In this document: positions 18,048-28,682 of the stretch, in pieces | Numbering within the stretch: the stretch's first letter is position 1 | Layout of the letters: the number at the start of each line of letters is the position of its first letter | NCBI RefSeq assembly: GCF_000236585.1 | Contig: NC_017278.1 | Coordinates: forward strand, 930,001 to 994,000 | DNA from: Thermus sp. CCB_US3_UF1 | GTDB taxonomy: Bacteria > Deinococcota > Deinococci > Deinococcales > Thermaceae | Direction of reading: 5' to 3' | DNA: 64,000 bases | Made by a program: the position numbers and the translations under genes | Notes under the pieces: model-generated | Told to the model about the DNA's origin: nothing | Seen by the model: only the letters and a program-made list of their open reading frames with translations | Database searches by the model: none

Positions 18048-19491
18048 GCCAGGGTTCCGCTCCAGCCTTTACCTTCTAGGCCTCACCTACCAGGGGTTCG
18101 GCCTCCTCCTGGCCGCCTTTACCCTTCTGGCCTTCTTCCTGGGGGAGGATGCCCGGGGCTTTGCCCTGGGGGCGATCCTGGGCCTGGGGGTGGGCCGGGG
18201 GCTCCAGCTTCTAGGCCATCCCCAGGCCCAGCCCAAGCGGGCCGAGGTCTTCGCCACCGTGGCCCTCCTCTGGATCCTGGTGCCTGCCCTGGGGGCCGTG
18301 CCCTACTGGGTCTCGGGGGGGATGCCCTACCTGGATGCCCTTTTTGAGGCCGTGTCCGGGTTTACCACCACCGGGGCCACCGCCCTCCAGGACTTTAGCC
18401 TTTTTGGGGAAAGCCTTTTCCTCTGGCGGAGCCTTACCCAGTGGATGGGGGGGATCGGGATCGTGGTGCTCTTTTTGGTGATCTTCCCCCAGCTCCAGGT
18501 GGCGGGCCGCCAGGCCTTTTTTGCCGAGAGCACCGGGGTGGAGAAGGAGCGGCTCACCCCCAGGCTTCGCCACACCGCCCAGGCGGTGCTCCGGGTCTAC
18601 GTGGCCCTTACGGGGATGGCCCTTCTGGCTTACTGGCTTGCGGGGATGCCGCCCTTTGAGGCCCTGGCCAACGCCCTCACCACCATCCCCGCCGGCGGGT
18701 TTAGCCCCAACCCCCAGAGCTTCGCCACCTACGCACCCCTGGCCCAGTGGCTGGGCACGCTTTTCATGTTCCTGGCCGGGGCGAACTTCCTCCTCCAATA
18801 CCGCCTCCTCTTTGGCCGGGAGGTGGGACCCCTCCTGCGGGACGCGGAGTTTAGGGCCTACGGGGTCCTGGTGCTCTTGGCTGGCCTTCTCCTTGCCCTT
18901 TACCTTTACACCCATCACCTCTATGGCCTCGAGGCCAGCCTGCGCCACGCCTTTTTCCAGGTGGTCTCCATCCTCACCACCACCGGCTTCGCCAGCGTGG
19001 ACTTCGCCCAGTGGGTGGTGCCGGCCCAGGCCATCCTGGTCCTCCTCATGTTCGTGGGGGGGAGTGCGGGCTCGGGGGCGGGGGGGATCAAGGTGGTGCG
19101 CTGGCTCCTCCTCTTCGGCCTCCTGCGCCGGGAGATCACCCGCACCCTCCACCCCCAGGCGGTCTTGCCCTTGCGCCTGGGGCAACGGGTGGTTTCTGAG
19201 GAGGCCCTGCGCCAGGTTTCCGTCTTCGTCTTTCTCTACACCGTCCTCTTCGGCTTCGGCACCCTGGCCGTGGCCCTCCTGGAGGGGGATTTCGTGGTGG
19301 CCTTCACCGCCAGTGCCCAAGCCATCGGCAACATCGGGCCGGGCCTGGGCCCCATCGGCCCCATGGGCTCCTATGCTGGGTTGCACCCCCTTTCCAAGCT
19401 GGTCCTCATCCTGCAGATGTGGGCCGGCCGGATCGAGATCCTGCCCGTGGTCCTCCTCTTCAGTCCCGAGCTTTGGCGCAGGCTCCGGTAG
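18019..19491 (+). CDS. trkH: Potassium transporter membrane subunit TrkH
   Basis: A 490-residue membrane protein of the Trk/Ktr superfamily. The four pore-loop filter segments are visible: SGFTTTGATAL, TIPAGGFSPNP, LTTTGFASVDF and QAIGNIGPGLG, the glycines being the K+ selectivity residues. About ten membrane segments can be counted. ATG 18019 lies inside the end of trkA; no better start is seen before the first membrane helix. Confidence 0.93.
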   Translation: MRPWPASSARPGFRSSLYLLGLTYQGFGLLLAAFTLLAFFLGEDARGFALGAILGLGVGRGLQLLGHPQAQPKRAEVFATVALLWILVPALGAVPYWVSGGMPYLDALFEAVSGFTTTGATALQDFSLFGESLFLWRSLTQWMGGIGIVVLFLVIFPQLQVAGRQAFFAESTGVEKERLTPRLRHTAQAVLRVYVALTGMALLAYWLAGMPPFEALANALTTIPAGGFSPNPQSFATYAPLAQWLGTLFMFLAGANFLLQYRLLFGREVGPLLRDAEFRAYGVLVLLAGLLLALYLYTHHLYGLEASLRHAFFQVVSILTTTGFASVDFAQWVVPAQAILVLLMFVGGSAGSGAGGIKVVRWLLLFGLLRREITRTLHPQAVLPLRLGQRVVSEEALRQVSVFVFLYTVLFGFGTLAVALLEGDFVVAFTASAQAIGNIGPGLGPIGPMGSYAGLHPLSKLVLILQMWAGRIEILPVVLLFSPELWRRLR

Positions 19492-19501
19492 CCCCAAGGG
19501 G

Positions 19502-19507
19502 TATAAT
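19502..19507 (+). promoter_or_regulatory. Leaderless -10 box for glucan phosphorylase
   Basis: A perfect TATAAT ends 8 bases before the GTG start at 19516, directly after the trkH stop. No convincing -35 is seen. Confidence 0.6.
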
Positions 19508-19515
19508 CCTCTCTC

Positions 19516-21972
19516 GTGAGGACCTTGGGACACATCACGGCCATGCCTCTCCTGCCCGAGCCCCTTTCCGGGCTCAAGGAGCTGGCCTACAACCTTTGGT
19601 GGAGCTGGAATCCGGAGGCAGCGGAGCTCTTTCAGGAGATAGACCCTTCGTTGTGGAAGCGCTTCCGGGGCAACCCGGTGAAGCTGCTCCTGGAAGCGGA
19701 CCCGGGCCGCCTCGAGGGGCTGGCCGCCACCAGCTACCCTGCCCGGGTGGGGGCGGTGGTGGAGGCCCTGCGGGCCTACCTCAGGGAAAGGGAGGAGAAG
19801 CAGGGGCCCTTGGTGGCCTACTTCTCGGCGGAATACGGCTTCCACAGCTCCTTGCCCATCTACTCCGGCGGGCTTGGCGTGCTGGCCGGGGACCACGTGA
19901 AGGCGGCCAGCGACCTCGGCCTCAACCTGGTGGGGGTGGGAATCTTTTACCACGAGGGCTACTTCCACCAGCGCTTAAGCCCGGAAGGGGTCCAGGTGGA
20001 GGTCTACGAAACCCTGCACCCCGAGGAGCTCCCCCTGTACCCCGTGCAGGACCGGGAAGGGCGGCCCTTGCGGGTGGGGGTGGAGTTCCCCGGGCGCACC
20101 CTCTGGCTTTCCGCCTACCGGGTCCAGGTGGGGGCGGTGCCCGTCTACCTCCTCACCGCCAACCTGCCGGAAAACACCCCCGAGGACCGGGCCATCACGG
20201 CCAGGCTCTACGCCCCGGGCCTGGAGATGCGCATCCAACAGGAGTTGGTCTTGGGCCTTGGGGGGGTGCGCCTCCTGAGGGCCTTGGGACTAGCCCCCGA
20301 GGTCTTCCACATGAACGAGGGCCACTCCGCCTTCCTAGGCCTGGAGCGGGTGCGGGAGCTGGTGGCCGAGGGGCATCCTTTCCCTGTGGCCCTGGAGCTG
20401 GCCCGGGCCGGGGCCCTCTTCACCACTCACACCCCTGTTCCCGCCGGGCACGACGCCTTTCCCCTGGAGCTGGTGGAGCGCTACCTGGGGGGATTCTGGG
20501 AGCGGATGGGTACCGACCGGGAGACCTTCCTCTCCCTGGGCCTGGAGGAGAAGCCCTGGGGGAAGGTCTTCTCCATGTCCAACCTGGCCCTCAGGACCAG
20601 CGCCCAGGCCAACGGGGTGTCCCGGCTCCACGGGGAGGTTTCCCGGGAGATGTTCCACCACCTGTGGCCGGGCTTCCTGCGGGAGGAGGTGCCCATCGGC
20701 CACGTGACCAACGGGGTGCACACCTGGACCTTCCTCCACCCCAGGCTGCGCCGCCACTACGCCGAGGTCTTTGGCCCCGAGTGGCGCAAGCGCCCCGAGG
20801 ACCCCGAGACCTGGAAGGTGGAGGCTTTGGGCGAGGAGTTCTGGCAGATCCACAAGGACCTGCGGGCCGAGCTGGTGCGGGAGGTGCGCACCCGGCTTTA
20901 TGAGCAGCGCCGCCGCAACGGGGAAAGCCCAAGCCGCCTGCGGGAGGCGGAAAAGGTCCTGGACCCCGAGGCCCTCACCATCGGCTTTGCCCGGCGCTTC
21001 GCCACCTACAAGCGGGCGGTCTTGCTCTTCAAGGATCCCGAGCGCCTTCGCAGGCTCCTCCATGGCCACTACCCCATCCAGTTCGTTTTCGCTGGCAAGG
21101 CCCACCCCAAGGACGAGCCGGGAAAGGCCTACCTTCAGGAGCTCTTCGCCAAGATCCGCGAGTACGGCCTGGAGGACCGGATGGTGGTCCTGGAGGATTA
21201 CGACATGTACCTGGCCCGGGTCCTGGTCCACGGCTCCGATGTCTGGCTCAACACCCCCCGCCGCCCCATGGAGGCCTCGGGCACAAGCGGCATGAAGGCC
21301 GCCCTGAACGGGGCCTTGAACCTAAGCGTCCTGGACGGCTGGTGGGCCGAGGCCTACAACGGTAAAAACGGCTTCGCCATCGGGGACGAGCGGGTCTACG
21401 AGAGCGAAGAGGCCCAGGACATGGCTGATGCCCAGGCCCTGTACGACGTGCTGGAGTTTGAGGTCCTGCCCCTTTTCTACGCCAAGGGCCCCGAGGGCTA
21501 CTCCTCGGGCTGGCTCTCCATGGTCCACGAGAGCCTGCGCACCGTGGGGCCCCGGTACAGCGCCGCCCGCATGGTGGGGGATTACCTGGAGATATACCGC
21601 CGGGGCGGGGCCTGGGCCGAAGCGGCCCGGGCGGGACAGGAGGCCCTGGCCGCCTTTCACCAGGCCCTTCCCGCCCTGCAGGGGGTGACCCTCCGGGCCC
21701 AGGTCCCTGGGGACCTGACCCTGAACGGGGTTCCCATGCGGGTCCGGGCCTTCCTGGAGGGGGAGGTGCCGGAGGCCCTGCGGCCCTTCCTCGAGGTCCA
21801 GCTGGTGGTGCGCCGCTCCAGCGGCCACCTGGAGGTGGTGCCCATGCGGCCAGGGCCCGATGGGTACGAGGTGGCCTACCGCCCTTCCCGTCCCGGGAGC
21901 TACGCCTACGGGGTGCGGCTTGCCCTCCGTCACCCCATCACCGGCCACGTGGCTTGGGTGCGCTGGGCCTAG
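19516..21972 (+). CDS. glgP: Alpha-glucan phosphorylase
   Basis: An 818-residue GT35 enzyme that releases glucose 1-phosphate from glycogen or maltodextrins. The N-terminal segment (LKELAYNLWWSWNPEAAELF) is the DUF3417 type of the short bacterial and archaeal glucan phosphorylases. The PLP site EASGTSGMKAALNG places the cofactor lysine at K594, and the active-site segment GHVTNGVHTWTF is present. A beta-rich tail (about 715-818) follows the catalytic part. GTG 19516 is used because of the preceding TATAAT. It may feed glycolysis together with the glucose transporter further along. Confidence 0.92.
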   Translation: MRTLGHITAMPLLPEPLSGLKELAYNLWWSWNPEAAELFQEIDPSLWKRFRGNPVKLLLEADPGRLEGLAATSYPARVGAVVEALRAYLREREEKQGPLVAYFSAEYGFHSSLPIYSGGLGVLAGDHVKAASDLGLNLVGVGIFYHEGYFHQRLSPEGVQVEVYETLHPEELPLYPVQDREGRPLRVGVEFPGRTLWLSAYRVQVGAVPVYLLTANLPENTPEDRAITARLYAPGLEMRIQQELVLGLGGVRLLRALGLAPEVFHMNEGHSAFLGLERVRELVAEGHPFPVALELARAGALFTTHTPVPAGHDAFPLELVERYLGGFWERMGTDRETFLSLGLEEKPWGKVFSMSNLALRTSAQANGVSRLHGEVSREMFHHLWPGFLREEVPIGHVTNGVHTWTFLHPRLRRHYAEVFGPEWRKRPEDPETWKVEALGEEFWQIHKDLRAELVREVRTRLYEQRRRNGESPSRLREAEKVLDPEALTIGFARRFATYKRAVLLFKDPERLRRLLHGHYPIQFVFAGKAHPKDEPGKAYLQELFAKIREYGLEDRMVVLEDYDMYLARVLVHGSDVWLNTPRRPMEASGTSGMKAALNGALNLSVLDGWWAEAYNGKNGFAIGDERVYESEEAQDMADAQALYDVLEFEVLPLFYAKGPEGYSSGWLSMVHESLRTVGPRYSAARMVGDYLEIYRRGGAWAEAARAGQEALAAFHQALPALQGVTLRAQVPGDLTLNGVPMRVRAFLEGEVPEALRPFLEVQLVVRRSSGHLEVVPMRPGPDGYEVAYRPSRPGSYAYGVRLALRHPITGHVAWVRWA

Positions 21973-22030
21973 GGCGTATAAGCTTGGCCCTGGCCCCTAG
22001 CCTTTGCCCTTTCCCATGGGGGGTAGCATG

Positions 22031-22060
22031 TATAATCTCCCCGTGCACCTTTGGAGGTGA
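22031..22060 (+). promoter_or_regulatory. Promoter and strong RBS of the amino-acid ABC binding protein
   Basis: TATAAT (22031-22036) precedes an unusually complete Shine-Dalgarno site GGAGGTGA (22053-22060), 3 bases before ATG 22064. This is consistent with high expression of a binding protein. No clear -35 is found at the right distance. Confidence 0.6.
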
Positions 22061-22063
22061 GGC

Positions 22064-22828
22064 ATGAAGAAGTGGCTCCTTTTCCTAAGTCTGCTGGCGC
22101 TTCCCCTGGGCCTGGCCCAGGTGCGCACCTTTGAGCAGGTCCAGCGTGCGGGGGAGATCCGCATCGGCACCGAAGGGGCCTTTCCCCCCTTCAACTACTT
22201 TGATGCCAAAAACCAGCTCACCGGCTTTGAGATTGACCTGGGCAACGCCCTGGCCAAGAAGCTGGGCCTGAAGGCCACCTGGATCACCCAGGCCTTTGAC
22301 ACCCTCCTCATCCAGCTCAACCAGGGCCGCTTTGACTTCGTCATCGCCTCCCACGGCATCACCGAGGAGCGGGCCAAGGCCGTGGACTTCACCAACCCCC
22401 ACTACTGCACCGGCGGGGTCATCGTGGCCAAGAAGGGCGGGCCCAAGACCGCCAAGGACCTCCAGGGTAAGGTGGTGGGGGTGCAGCTAGGCACCACGTA
22501 CATGGAAGCTGCCCAGAAGATCCCTGGGGTCAAGGGGGTTCGCACCTACCAGAAGGACCCCGATGCCCTCCAGGACCTTCTGGCGGGCCGCCTGGATGCC
22601 TGGATCACCGACCGCTTCGTGGCCAAGGAGGCCATCAAGGAGCGCAAGCTGGAAGGGACCCTGCAGCTTGGCGAGCTGGTCTTCCAGGAGAAGGTGGCCA
22701 TGGCGGTGGCCAAGGGGAACAAGAGCGTTTTGGAAGCCCTCAACCGCGCCCTGGCCGACTTGATGAAAGACGGCACCTACGCACAAGTATCCAAGAAGTG
22801 GTTCGGCGAGGACGTCCGGTGCCGGTAA
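22064..22828 (+). CDS. Amino-acid ABC transporter substrate-binding protein
   Basis: A 254-residue periplasmic binding protein of the polar amino-acid family (SBP_bac_3). A signal peptide (MKKWLLFLSLLALPLGLAQ) is followed by EIRIGTEGAFPPFNYFD, GFEIDLGNALAKKLG and FDFVIASHGITEERAKAVDFTNPHY, the usual ligand-binding lobes. It works with the permease that follows; the ATPase of the set is separated by two TRAP genes and lies at 26708. The ligand cannot be fixed from sequence; glutamate, glutamine or a related amino acid is likely. Confidence 0.9.
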   Translation: MKKWLLFLSLLALPLGLAQVRTFEQVQRAGEIRIGTEGAFPPFNYFDAKNQLTGFEIDLGNALAKKLGLKATWITQAFDTLLIQLNQGRFDFVIASHGITEERAKAVDFTNPHYCTGGVIVAKKGGPKTAKDLQGKVVGVQLGTTYMEAAQKIPGVKGVRTYQKDPDALQDLLAGRLDAWITDRFVAKEAIKERKLEGTLQLGELVFQEKVAMAVAKGNKSVLEALNRALADLMKDGTYAQVSKKWFGEDVRCR

Positions 22829-22837
22829 ACCCCTCCT

Positions 22838-22868
22838 GGGCCCGGGGCGCCTAAGCCCTGGGCCTTTT
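22838..22868 (+). terminator. Hairpin with T-run between binding protein and permease
   Basis: GGCCCGGGGC (22839-22848) pairs with GCCCTGGGCC (22855-22864), with one G-U pair and a 6-base loop, followed by TTTT. It probably ends most transcripts after the binding protein gene, or stabilises their 3' end, giving more binding protein than permease. Confidence 0.65.
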
Positions 22869-22879
22869 CCCTGCCAAAT

Positions 22880-23668
22880 ATGCCCGCTTGGTTCCGCATC
22901 CCCCTTCTCCTCGCCCTCCTGGTGGGGGGGTATTTTCTCCTCTTCGCCCTTCTGGGCCTAGCCCTGGAACGCTACTTCCTCCTTGCGGGCTTCGGTCCCG
23001 AGCGGGCGGCCTCCGCTGGAGAGGCGTTGGCCGTGGGCGCGGAGATCACCTTGAAGCTCACCCTGATCTCCGGCCTGGCTGGCCTTTTCATCGGCATCTT
23101 TGCCGGGATGTTCCGCCTTTCCGCCCGGCCCTGGGTGCGCCTTCCCGCCACCTTCTACATCTGGGTGACCCGGGGGACGCCTCTTTTGGTGCAGATCCTC
23201 TTCGCCTACAACGCCCTTCCCCTCCTCCTCCAGCCCCTCTGGCCCGAGGCCCAGCAGGCCCTTACCCCCTACTGGGCGGCCTTTATCGCCCTTTCCTTCA
23301 ACGTGGGGGCTTACAACGCCGAGGTGGTGCGGGCCGGGATCCAGGCTATTCCCAAGGGGCAGTGGGAGGCTGCCTGGTCCTTGGGCCTTTCCCCTGCGGA
23401 CACCATGCGCTTCGTCATCCTGCCCCAGGCCCTGCGCATCGTGGTGCCGCCCTTGGTCAACAACGTGGTGGCCCTTCTCAAGGACTCCTCCCTGGCCAGC
23501 GTCATCGCCCTGACCGAGCTGGCCCTTTCCGGGCAGCGCATCATCTCCGCCACCTTCCGCCCGGTGGAGGTGTACCTGGCGGTGGCCGCCCTATACCTTC
23601 TCCTGACCACGGTCCTCACCCTCTTCACCAACCGCCTGGAGGGGCGGCTCAGGGTGGCCGGGCGCTAG
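22880..23668 (+). CDS. Amino-acid ABC transporter permease
   Basis: A 262-residue inner-membrane permease of the HisM/GlnP family with about five membrane segments. Recognised by WVTRGTPLLVQILF and the cytosolic coupling motif EAAWSLGLSPADTMRFVILPQALRIVVPPL. It contacts the ATPase encoded at 26708. An N-terminal hydrophobic stretch begins at residue 5. Follows a hairpin terminator, so it depends on read-through or a weak local promoter. Confidence 0.9.
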   Translation: MPAWFRIPLLLALLVGGYFLLFALLGLALERYFLLAGFGPERAASAGEALAVGAEITLKLTLISGLAGLFIGIFAGMFRLSARPWVRLPATFYIWVTRGTPLLVQILFAYNALPLLLQPLWPEAQQALTPYWAAFIALSFNVGAYNAEVVRAGIQAIPKGQWEAAWSLGLSPADTMRFVILPQALRIVVPPLVNNVVALLKDSSLASVIALTELALSGQRIISATFRPVEVYLAVAALYLLLTTVLTLFTNRLEGRLRVAGR

Positions 23669-23671
23669 GGC

Positions 23672-23700
23672 TTGTGTAGGAAAGGGGCAAGGGGTATACT
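23672..23700 (+). promoter_or_regulatory. Promoter of the TRAP-TAXI genes
   Basis: TTGTGT (23672-23677), 17 bases, TATACT (23695-23700). RNA would begin near 23707, leaving a leader of about 26 bases with AAGGGGGTG before ATG 23733. This shows that the TRAP genes can be transcribed independently of the ABC genes around them. Confidence 0.7.
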
Positions 23701-23732
23701 ACTTGATGGTGCTAAGGGGGTGTAACTTTATT

Positions 23733-24683
23733 ATGAGGATCAGGAGCTGGCTTGTTTTGGGAGTGGCCTTCCTAGGGCTTTCGCTAGCTCAAGAGTTTAT
23801 CACGATTGGTTCGGGATCTACCACGGGAGTCTACTTTTTTGTAGCTACTGGCATGGCCAAGCTAGTGAATGATGCCAACGTTGGTTTGCGGGCCAACGCT
23901 CGATCTACGGGAGGTAGCATCGCTAACATCAACGCCATCGCTGCTGGAGAGTTTGAGATGGCTTTGGCTCAAAATGACATCGTTTCCTACGCCTACCAAG
24001 GTTGTTGCATCACCGCTTTTGATGGCAAGCCGATAAAGGGAATTCGGGCTCTAGCTAACCTATATCCGGAAGTTATTCATATCGTGGCCCGTGCGGACGC
24101 TGGCATCCGCACCGTGGCCGACCTGAAAGGGAAGCGGGTGGTGGTGGGGGATGTGGGCTCGGGCACGGAGCAGAACGCCCGGCAGATCCTGGAGGCCTAC
24201 GGCCTGCGCTTTGAGGACCTGGGCCAAGTTATCCGGGTGAGTCCTAACCAAGGGTCTCAGCTCTTGCAGGAGAGGCGGGCAGATGCTTTCTTCTTCACCG
24301 CTGGTCTAGGGGCAAGCGCTATTCAGCAAGCTGCCCTTACCACGCCCATTGCCCTGGTGGCGGTGGACCTGGGCAAGGTGCAGGCCATCGCCAAGAAGTA
24401 CCCCTTCTACGTGGGCTTTAACATTCCTGGGGGGACGTACAAGGGGGTGGACGTGACCACGCCCACGGTGGCGGTGCAGGCCATGCTGATCGCTGCGGAG
24501 AAGCTTTCCCCTGACACCGTCTACCGCTTCATGAAGGCGGTTTTTGCTGACCAGGCGGCTTTCAAGAAGATCCACCCCAACCTGGAGCGTTTCTTTGACC
24601 TTTCCCGGGCCGCCCGGGGCCTGCCCATCCCCCTGCACCCCGGGGCGGAGCGCTTCTACAAGGAAATCGGGGTCTTGAAGTAG
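23733..24683 (+). CDS. TRAP transporter substrate-binding protein, TAXI family
   Basis: A 316-residue periplasmic receptor with a signal peptide (MRIRSWLVLGVAFLGLSLAQ) and TAXI-family blocks: TIGSGSTTGVYFFVATGMAKLVN, STGGSIANINAIAAGEFEMA and GDVGSGTEQNARQIL. It delivers ligand to the fused TRAP permease that follows. A T. thermophilus TAXI protein has been crystallised with glutamate or glutamine, so an acidic amino-acid ligand is possible. The first 400 bases use many codons ending in A or T and differ sharply from all neighbours. Upstream in-frame ATG 23706 is possible as a leaderless start; 23733 is preferred for the RBS and signal peptide. Confidence 0.9.
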   Translation: MRIRSWLVLGVAFLGLSLAQEFITIGSGSTTGVYFFVATGMAKLVNDANVGLRANARSTGGSIANINAIAAGEFEMALAQNDIVSYAYQGCCITAFDGKPIKGIRALANLYPEVIHIVARADAGIRTVADLKGKRVVVGDVGSGTEQNARQILEAYGLRFEDLGQVIRVSPNQGSQLLQERRADAFFFTAGLGASAIQQAALTTPIALVAVDLGKVQAIAKKYPFYVGFNIPGGTYKGVDVTTPTVAVQAMLIAAEKLSPDTVYRFMKAVFADQAAFKKIHPNLERFFDLSRAARGLPIPLHPGAERFYKEIGVLK

Positions 24684-24699
24684 GCTTAGGAGCAAGCCC

Positions 24700-24725
24700 G
24701 GGGGCCCCGCCTGGGGCCCCCTTTT
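24700..24725 (+). terminator. Intrinsic terminator or attenuator after the TAXI gene
   Basis: GGGGGCCCC (24700-24708) pairs perfectly with GGGGCCCCC (24713-24721) around a 4-base loop, followed by TTTT. Like the hairpin at 22838, it sits between a binding-protein gene and its permease gene. Confidence 0.75.
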
Positions 24726-24737
24726 CCTGGAGGAAGC

Positions 24738-26707
<1,970 letters not shown>

Positions 26708-26711
<4 letters not shown>

Positions 26712-27451
26712 AGGCGGTGGAGCCCATCATCCGCATCCGGAACCTGCACAAGTGGTTTGGCCCCTTGCACGTGCTCAAGGGGATCCATCTGGAGGTGGCC
26801 CCGGGGGAGAAGCTGGTGATCATCGGCCCCTCGGGTTCGGGGAAGAGCACCCTGATCCGCTGCATCAACCGCCTGGAGGATTTCCAGGAGGGGGAGGTGG
26901 TGGTGGATGGCCTGAACGTGAAGGACGAGCGGGCCCTGCGGGAGGTGCGGCGGGAGGTGGGGATGGTGTTCCAGGGGTTCAACCTCTTTCCCCACATGAC
27001 GGTGCTGGAGAACATCACCCTGGCCCCCATGCGGGTGCGGGGGTGGAGCCGGGAGCGGGCGGAGGCCAAGGCCCTGGAGCTTTTGGCCCGGGTGGGGATT
27101 GTGGACCAGGCGCGGAAGTACCCGGGGCAGCTTTCCGGGGGTCAGCAGCAGCGGGTGGCCATCGCCCGGGCCCTGGCCATGGAGCCCAAGGTGATGCTGT
27201 TTGACGAGCCCACCAGCGCCCTGGACCCGGAGATGGTGGGGGAGGTGTTGGACGTGATGCGGGACCTGGCCCGGGGGGGGATGACCATGGTGGTGGTGAC
27301 CCACGAGATGGGGTTTGCCCGGGAAGTGGCGGACCGGGTGGTCTTCATGGACGGGGGTCAGGTGGTGGAGGAGGGGAGGCCGGAGGCCATCTTCACCGCG
27401 CCCAAGGAGGAGCGGACCCGAGGCTTCCTCCAGCGGGTCCTGCACCATTAG
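26708..27451 (+). CDS. Amino-acid ABC transporter ATP-binding protein
   Basis: A 247-residue ATPase of the GlnQ/HisP type. Walker A is GPSGSGKST, the Q loop [12 protein letters not shown], the signature [15 protein letters not shown], Walker [13 protein letters not shown] and the switch His is in VTHEMG. The frame is open far upstream inside the TRAP permease gene, but ATG 26708 is the first sensible start, giving a normal family length and an ATGA overlap. It is the missing motor of the ABC binding protein and permease at 22064 and 22880, split off by the TRAP genes. Confidence 0.93.
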
Positions 27452-27454
27452 GCC

Positions 27455-27877
27455 ATGGGCGAGAGGACTCCCTGGCGGGAGCTTAGGGCCCTCCTGGACC
27501 CCAAGGCGGCGCTGGCCCTGCGCCGGCGGGGCTTATGGCTTTACGCTGCCTTTCTCCTCTTCCTGCATGGAGCCTTCCTGCTGCTGCTGGGCCTGGTTCT
27601 GCCCCCGGCGGCCCACCCAGCCCTCCTGGCCCTGGCCCTGGCCGGAGCGGGGTGGCTTTTCCACCTGGCCCGGGGGGCCCTAAGGGAGGAAGGCCCCCTG
27701 GCCCCCTTGGTGGCGGTGGGGTTGGGGGCTGGCCTCGTCTTCTTCCTGGGGGTGATGGGCCTTCTCCTCAGGCCCTTGGGCCTCCTCCTCCTGCCCTTGG
27801 GGGCCTTGGGCTTTGCCCACCTCCTCCTGCGGGCCGAGAAGGCCCTCAGCGCCTCAGGGCCCAGGCCAGGTCCTTGA
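27455..27877 (+). CDS. Small membrane protein of unknown function
   Basis: A 140-residue protein with about four hydrophobic helices (roughly residues 25-50, 52-72, 84-105 and 106-125) and charged ends. I do not recognise a family. It starts 3 bases after the ABC ATPase stop and so probably belongs to that transcript. Its 3' end overlaps the convergent patatin-like gene by 32 bases. Confidence 0.55.
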   Translation: MGERTPWRELRALLDPKAALALRRRGLWLYAAFLLFLHGAFLLLLGLVLPPAAHPALLALALAGAGWLFHLARGALREEGPLAPLVAVGLGAGLVFFLGVMGLLLRPLGLLLLPLGALGFAHLLLRAEKALSASGPRPGP

Positions 27878-28679
27878 GGCGCACCCGGGCCAGGGCCTGG
27901 ATCTCCCCCAGGCGTTCCCGGGCCCGTTTCTGTCCCAGCTCGTAGACCAAGGGCAGGTGCCGGTGGTCAAAGGTGTCGATGGGGAAGGGGGGTTCCAGGG
28001 GGAGGACCAGGTCGGCCTCCCGGAGGGCCAGGGCCTTCAGCCGCCTGCGGCTGGCCTCTCCGGCCAGGAGGGCGGCCTCCAGGGCCGTCTTGGGAGCCTC
28101 CTGGGGCGGGGGGTTGGACACGTCCACCGCCACCACCTTGGGGAAGAGGGCCTTGGCGGCCCGCACCGGCACCTTCTCCGCCACGTCCCCGTCCACCAGG
28201 AGCCGCCCTTCCCAGGGGACGGGAGGGAAGAGGCCGGGGATGGCGACGCTGGCCAGTACCGCCTGCCATACCGGCCCTTCCCGCAGGACCACGGCCTCCC
28301 CTGTGAGGAGGTCGGCGGCCTGGATGGCCAGGGGGATGGGGCTGGCCTCGAGGCGGGCCTCACCGAAAAGGCGCTTTAGGCCTTCGGCCACCCGGGCGGC
28401 CTCCACCAGGGCAGGCCGGCGCAGGGCGGCGAAGAGGCGGGCCAGGGTGCGCAGGTTGCCCGTGCGCCTTAGCTCGGCCACCTCCCGGTCAAAGACCGCT
28501 TCGTGCACCTTCCAGGGGTCTTTGTGCCCGAAGGCCCAGGCGGCTGCTGCCAGGGCCCCGGCGGAGCTACCCGCCAGGCCCCGTATGGGGATGCCGGCCT
28601 CCTCCAGGACCCGGAGGACCCCCAGGTGGGCGTACCCCCGCACGCCCCCTCCGCCTAGGGCCAGGGCCACGCCGCGCAT
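27846..28679 (-). CDS. Patatin-like phospholipase family protein
   Basis: A 277-residue hydrolase of the RssA/patatin family. Present are the oxyanion-hole glycines GGGGVRGYAHLGVL, the nucleophile elbow G37-S-S39-A-G41, and the second member of the dyad, D163 in LLVDGDV. Members hydrolyse acyl ester bonds of lipids; the exact substrate is unknown. No signal peptide is seen. Downstream of the HTH and PIN genes by 3 bases, possibly on their transcript. Confidence 0.85.
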   Translation of the reverse strand: MRGVALALGGGGVRGYAHLGVLRVLEEAGIPIRGLAGSSAGALAAAAWAFGHKDPWKVHEAVFDREVAELRRTGNLRTLARLFAALRRPALVEAARVAEGLKRLFGEARLEASPIPLAIQAADLLTGEAVVLREGPVWQAVLASVAIPGLFPPVPWEGRLLVDGDVAEKVPVRAAKALFPKVVAVDVSNPPPQEAPKTALEAALLAGEASRRRLKALALREADLVLPLEPPFPIDTFDHRHLPLVYELGQKRARERLGEIQALARVRLKDLAWALRR

Positions 28680-28682
28680 GGC

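Noticed and set aside
18211-19968. A 585-codon minus-strand open frame opposite trkH and glgP
   Set aside because: Same low-complexity composition and no start signals; antisense shadow.
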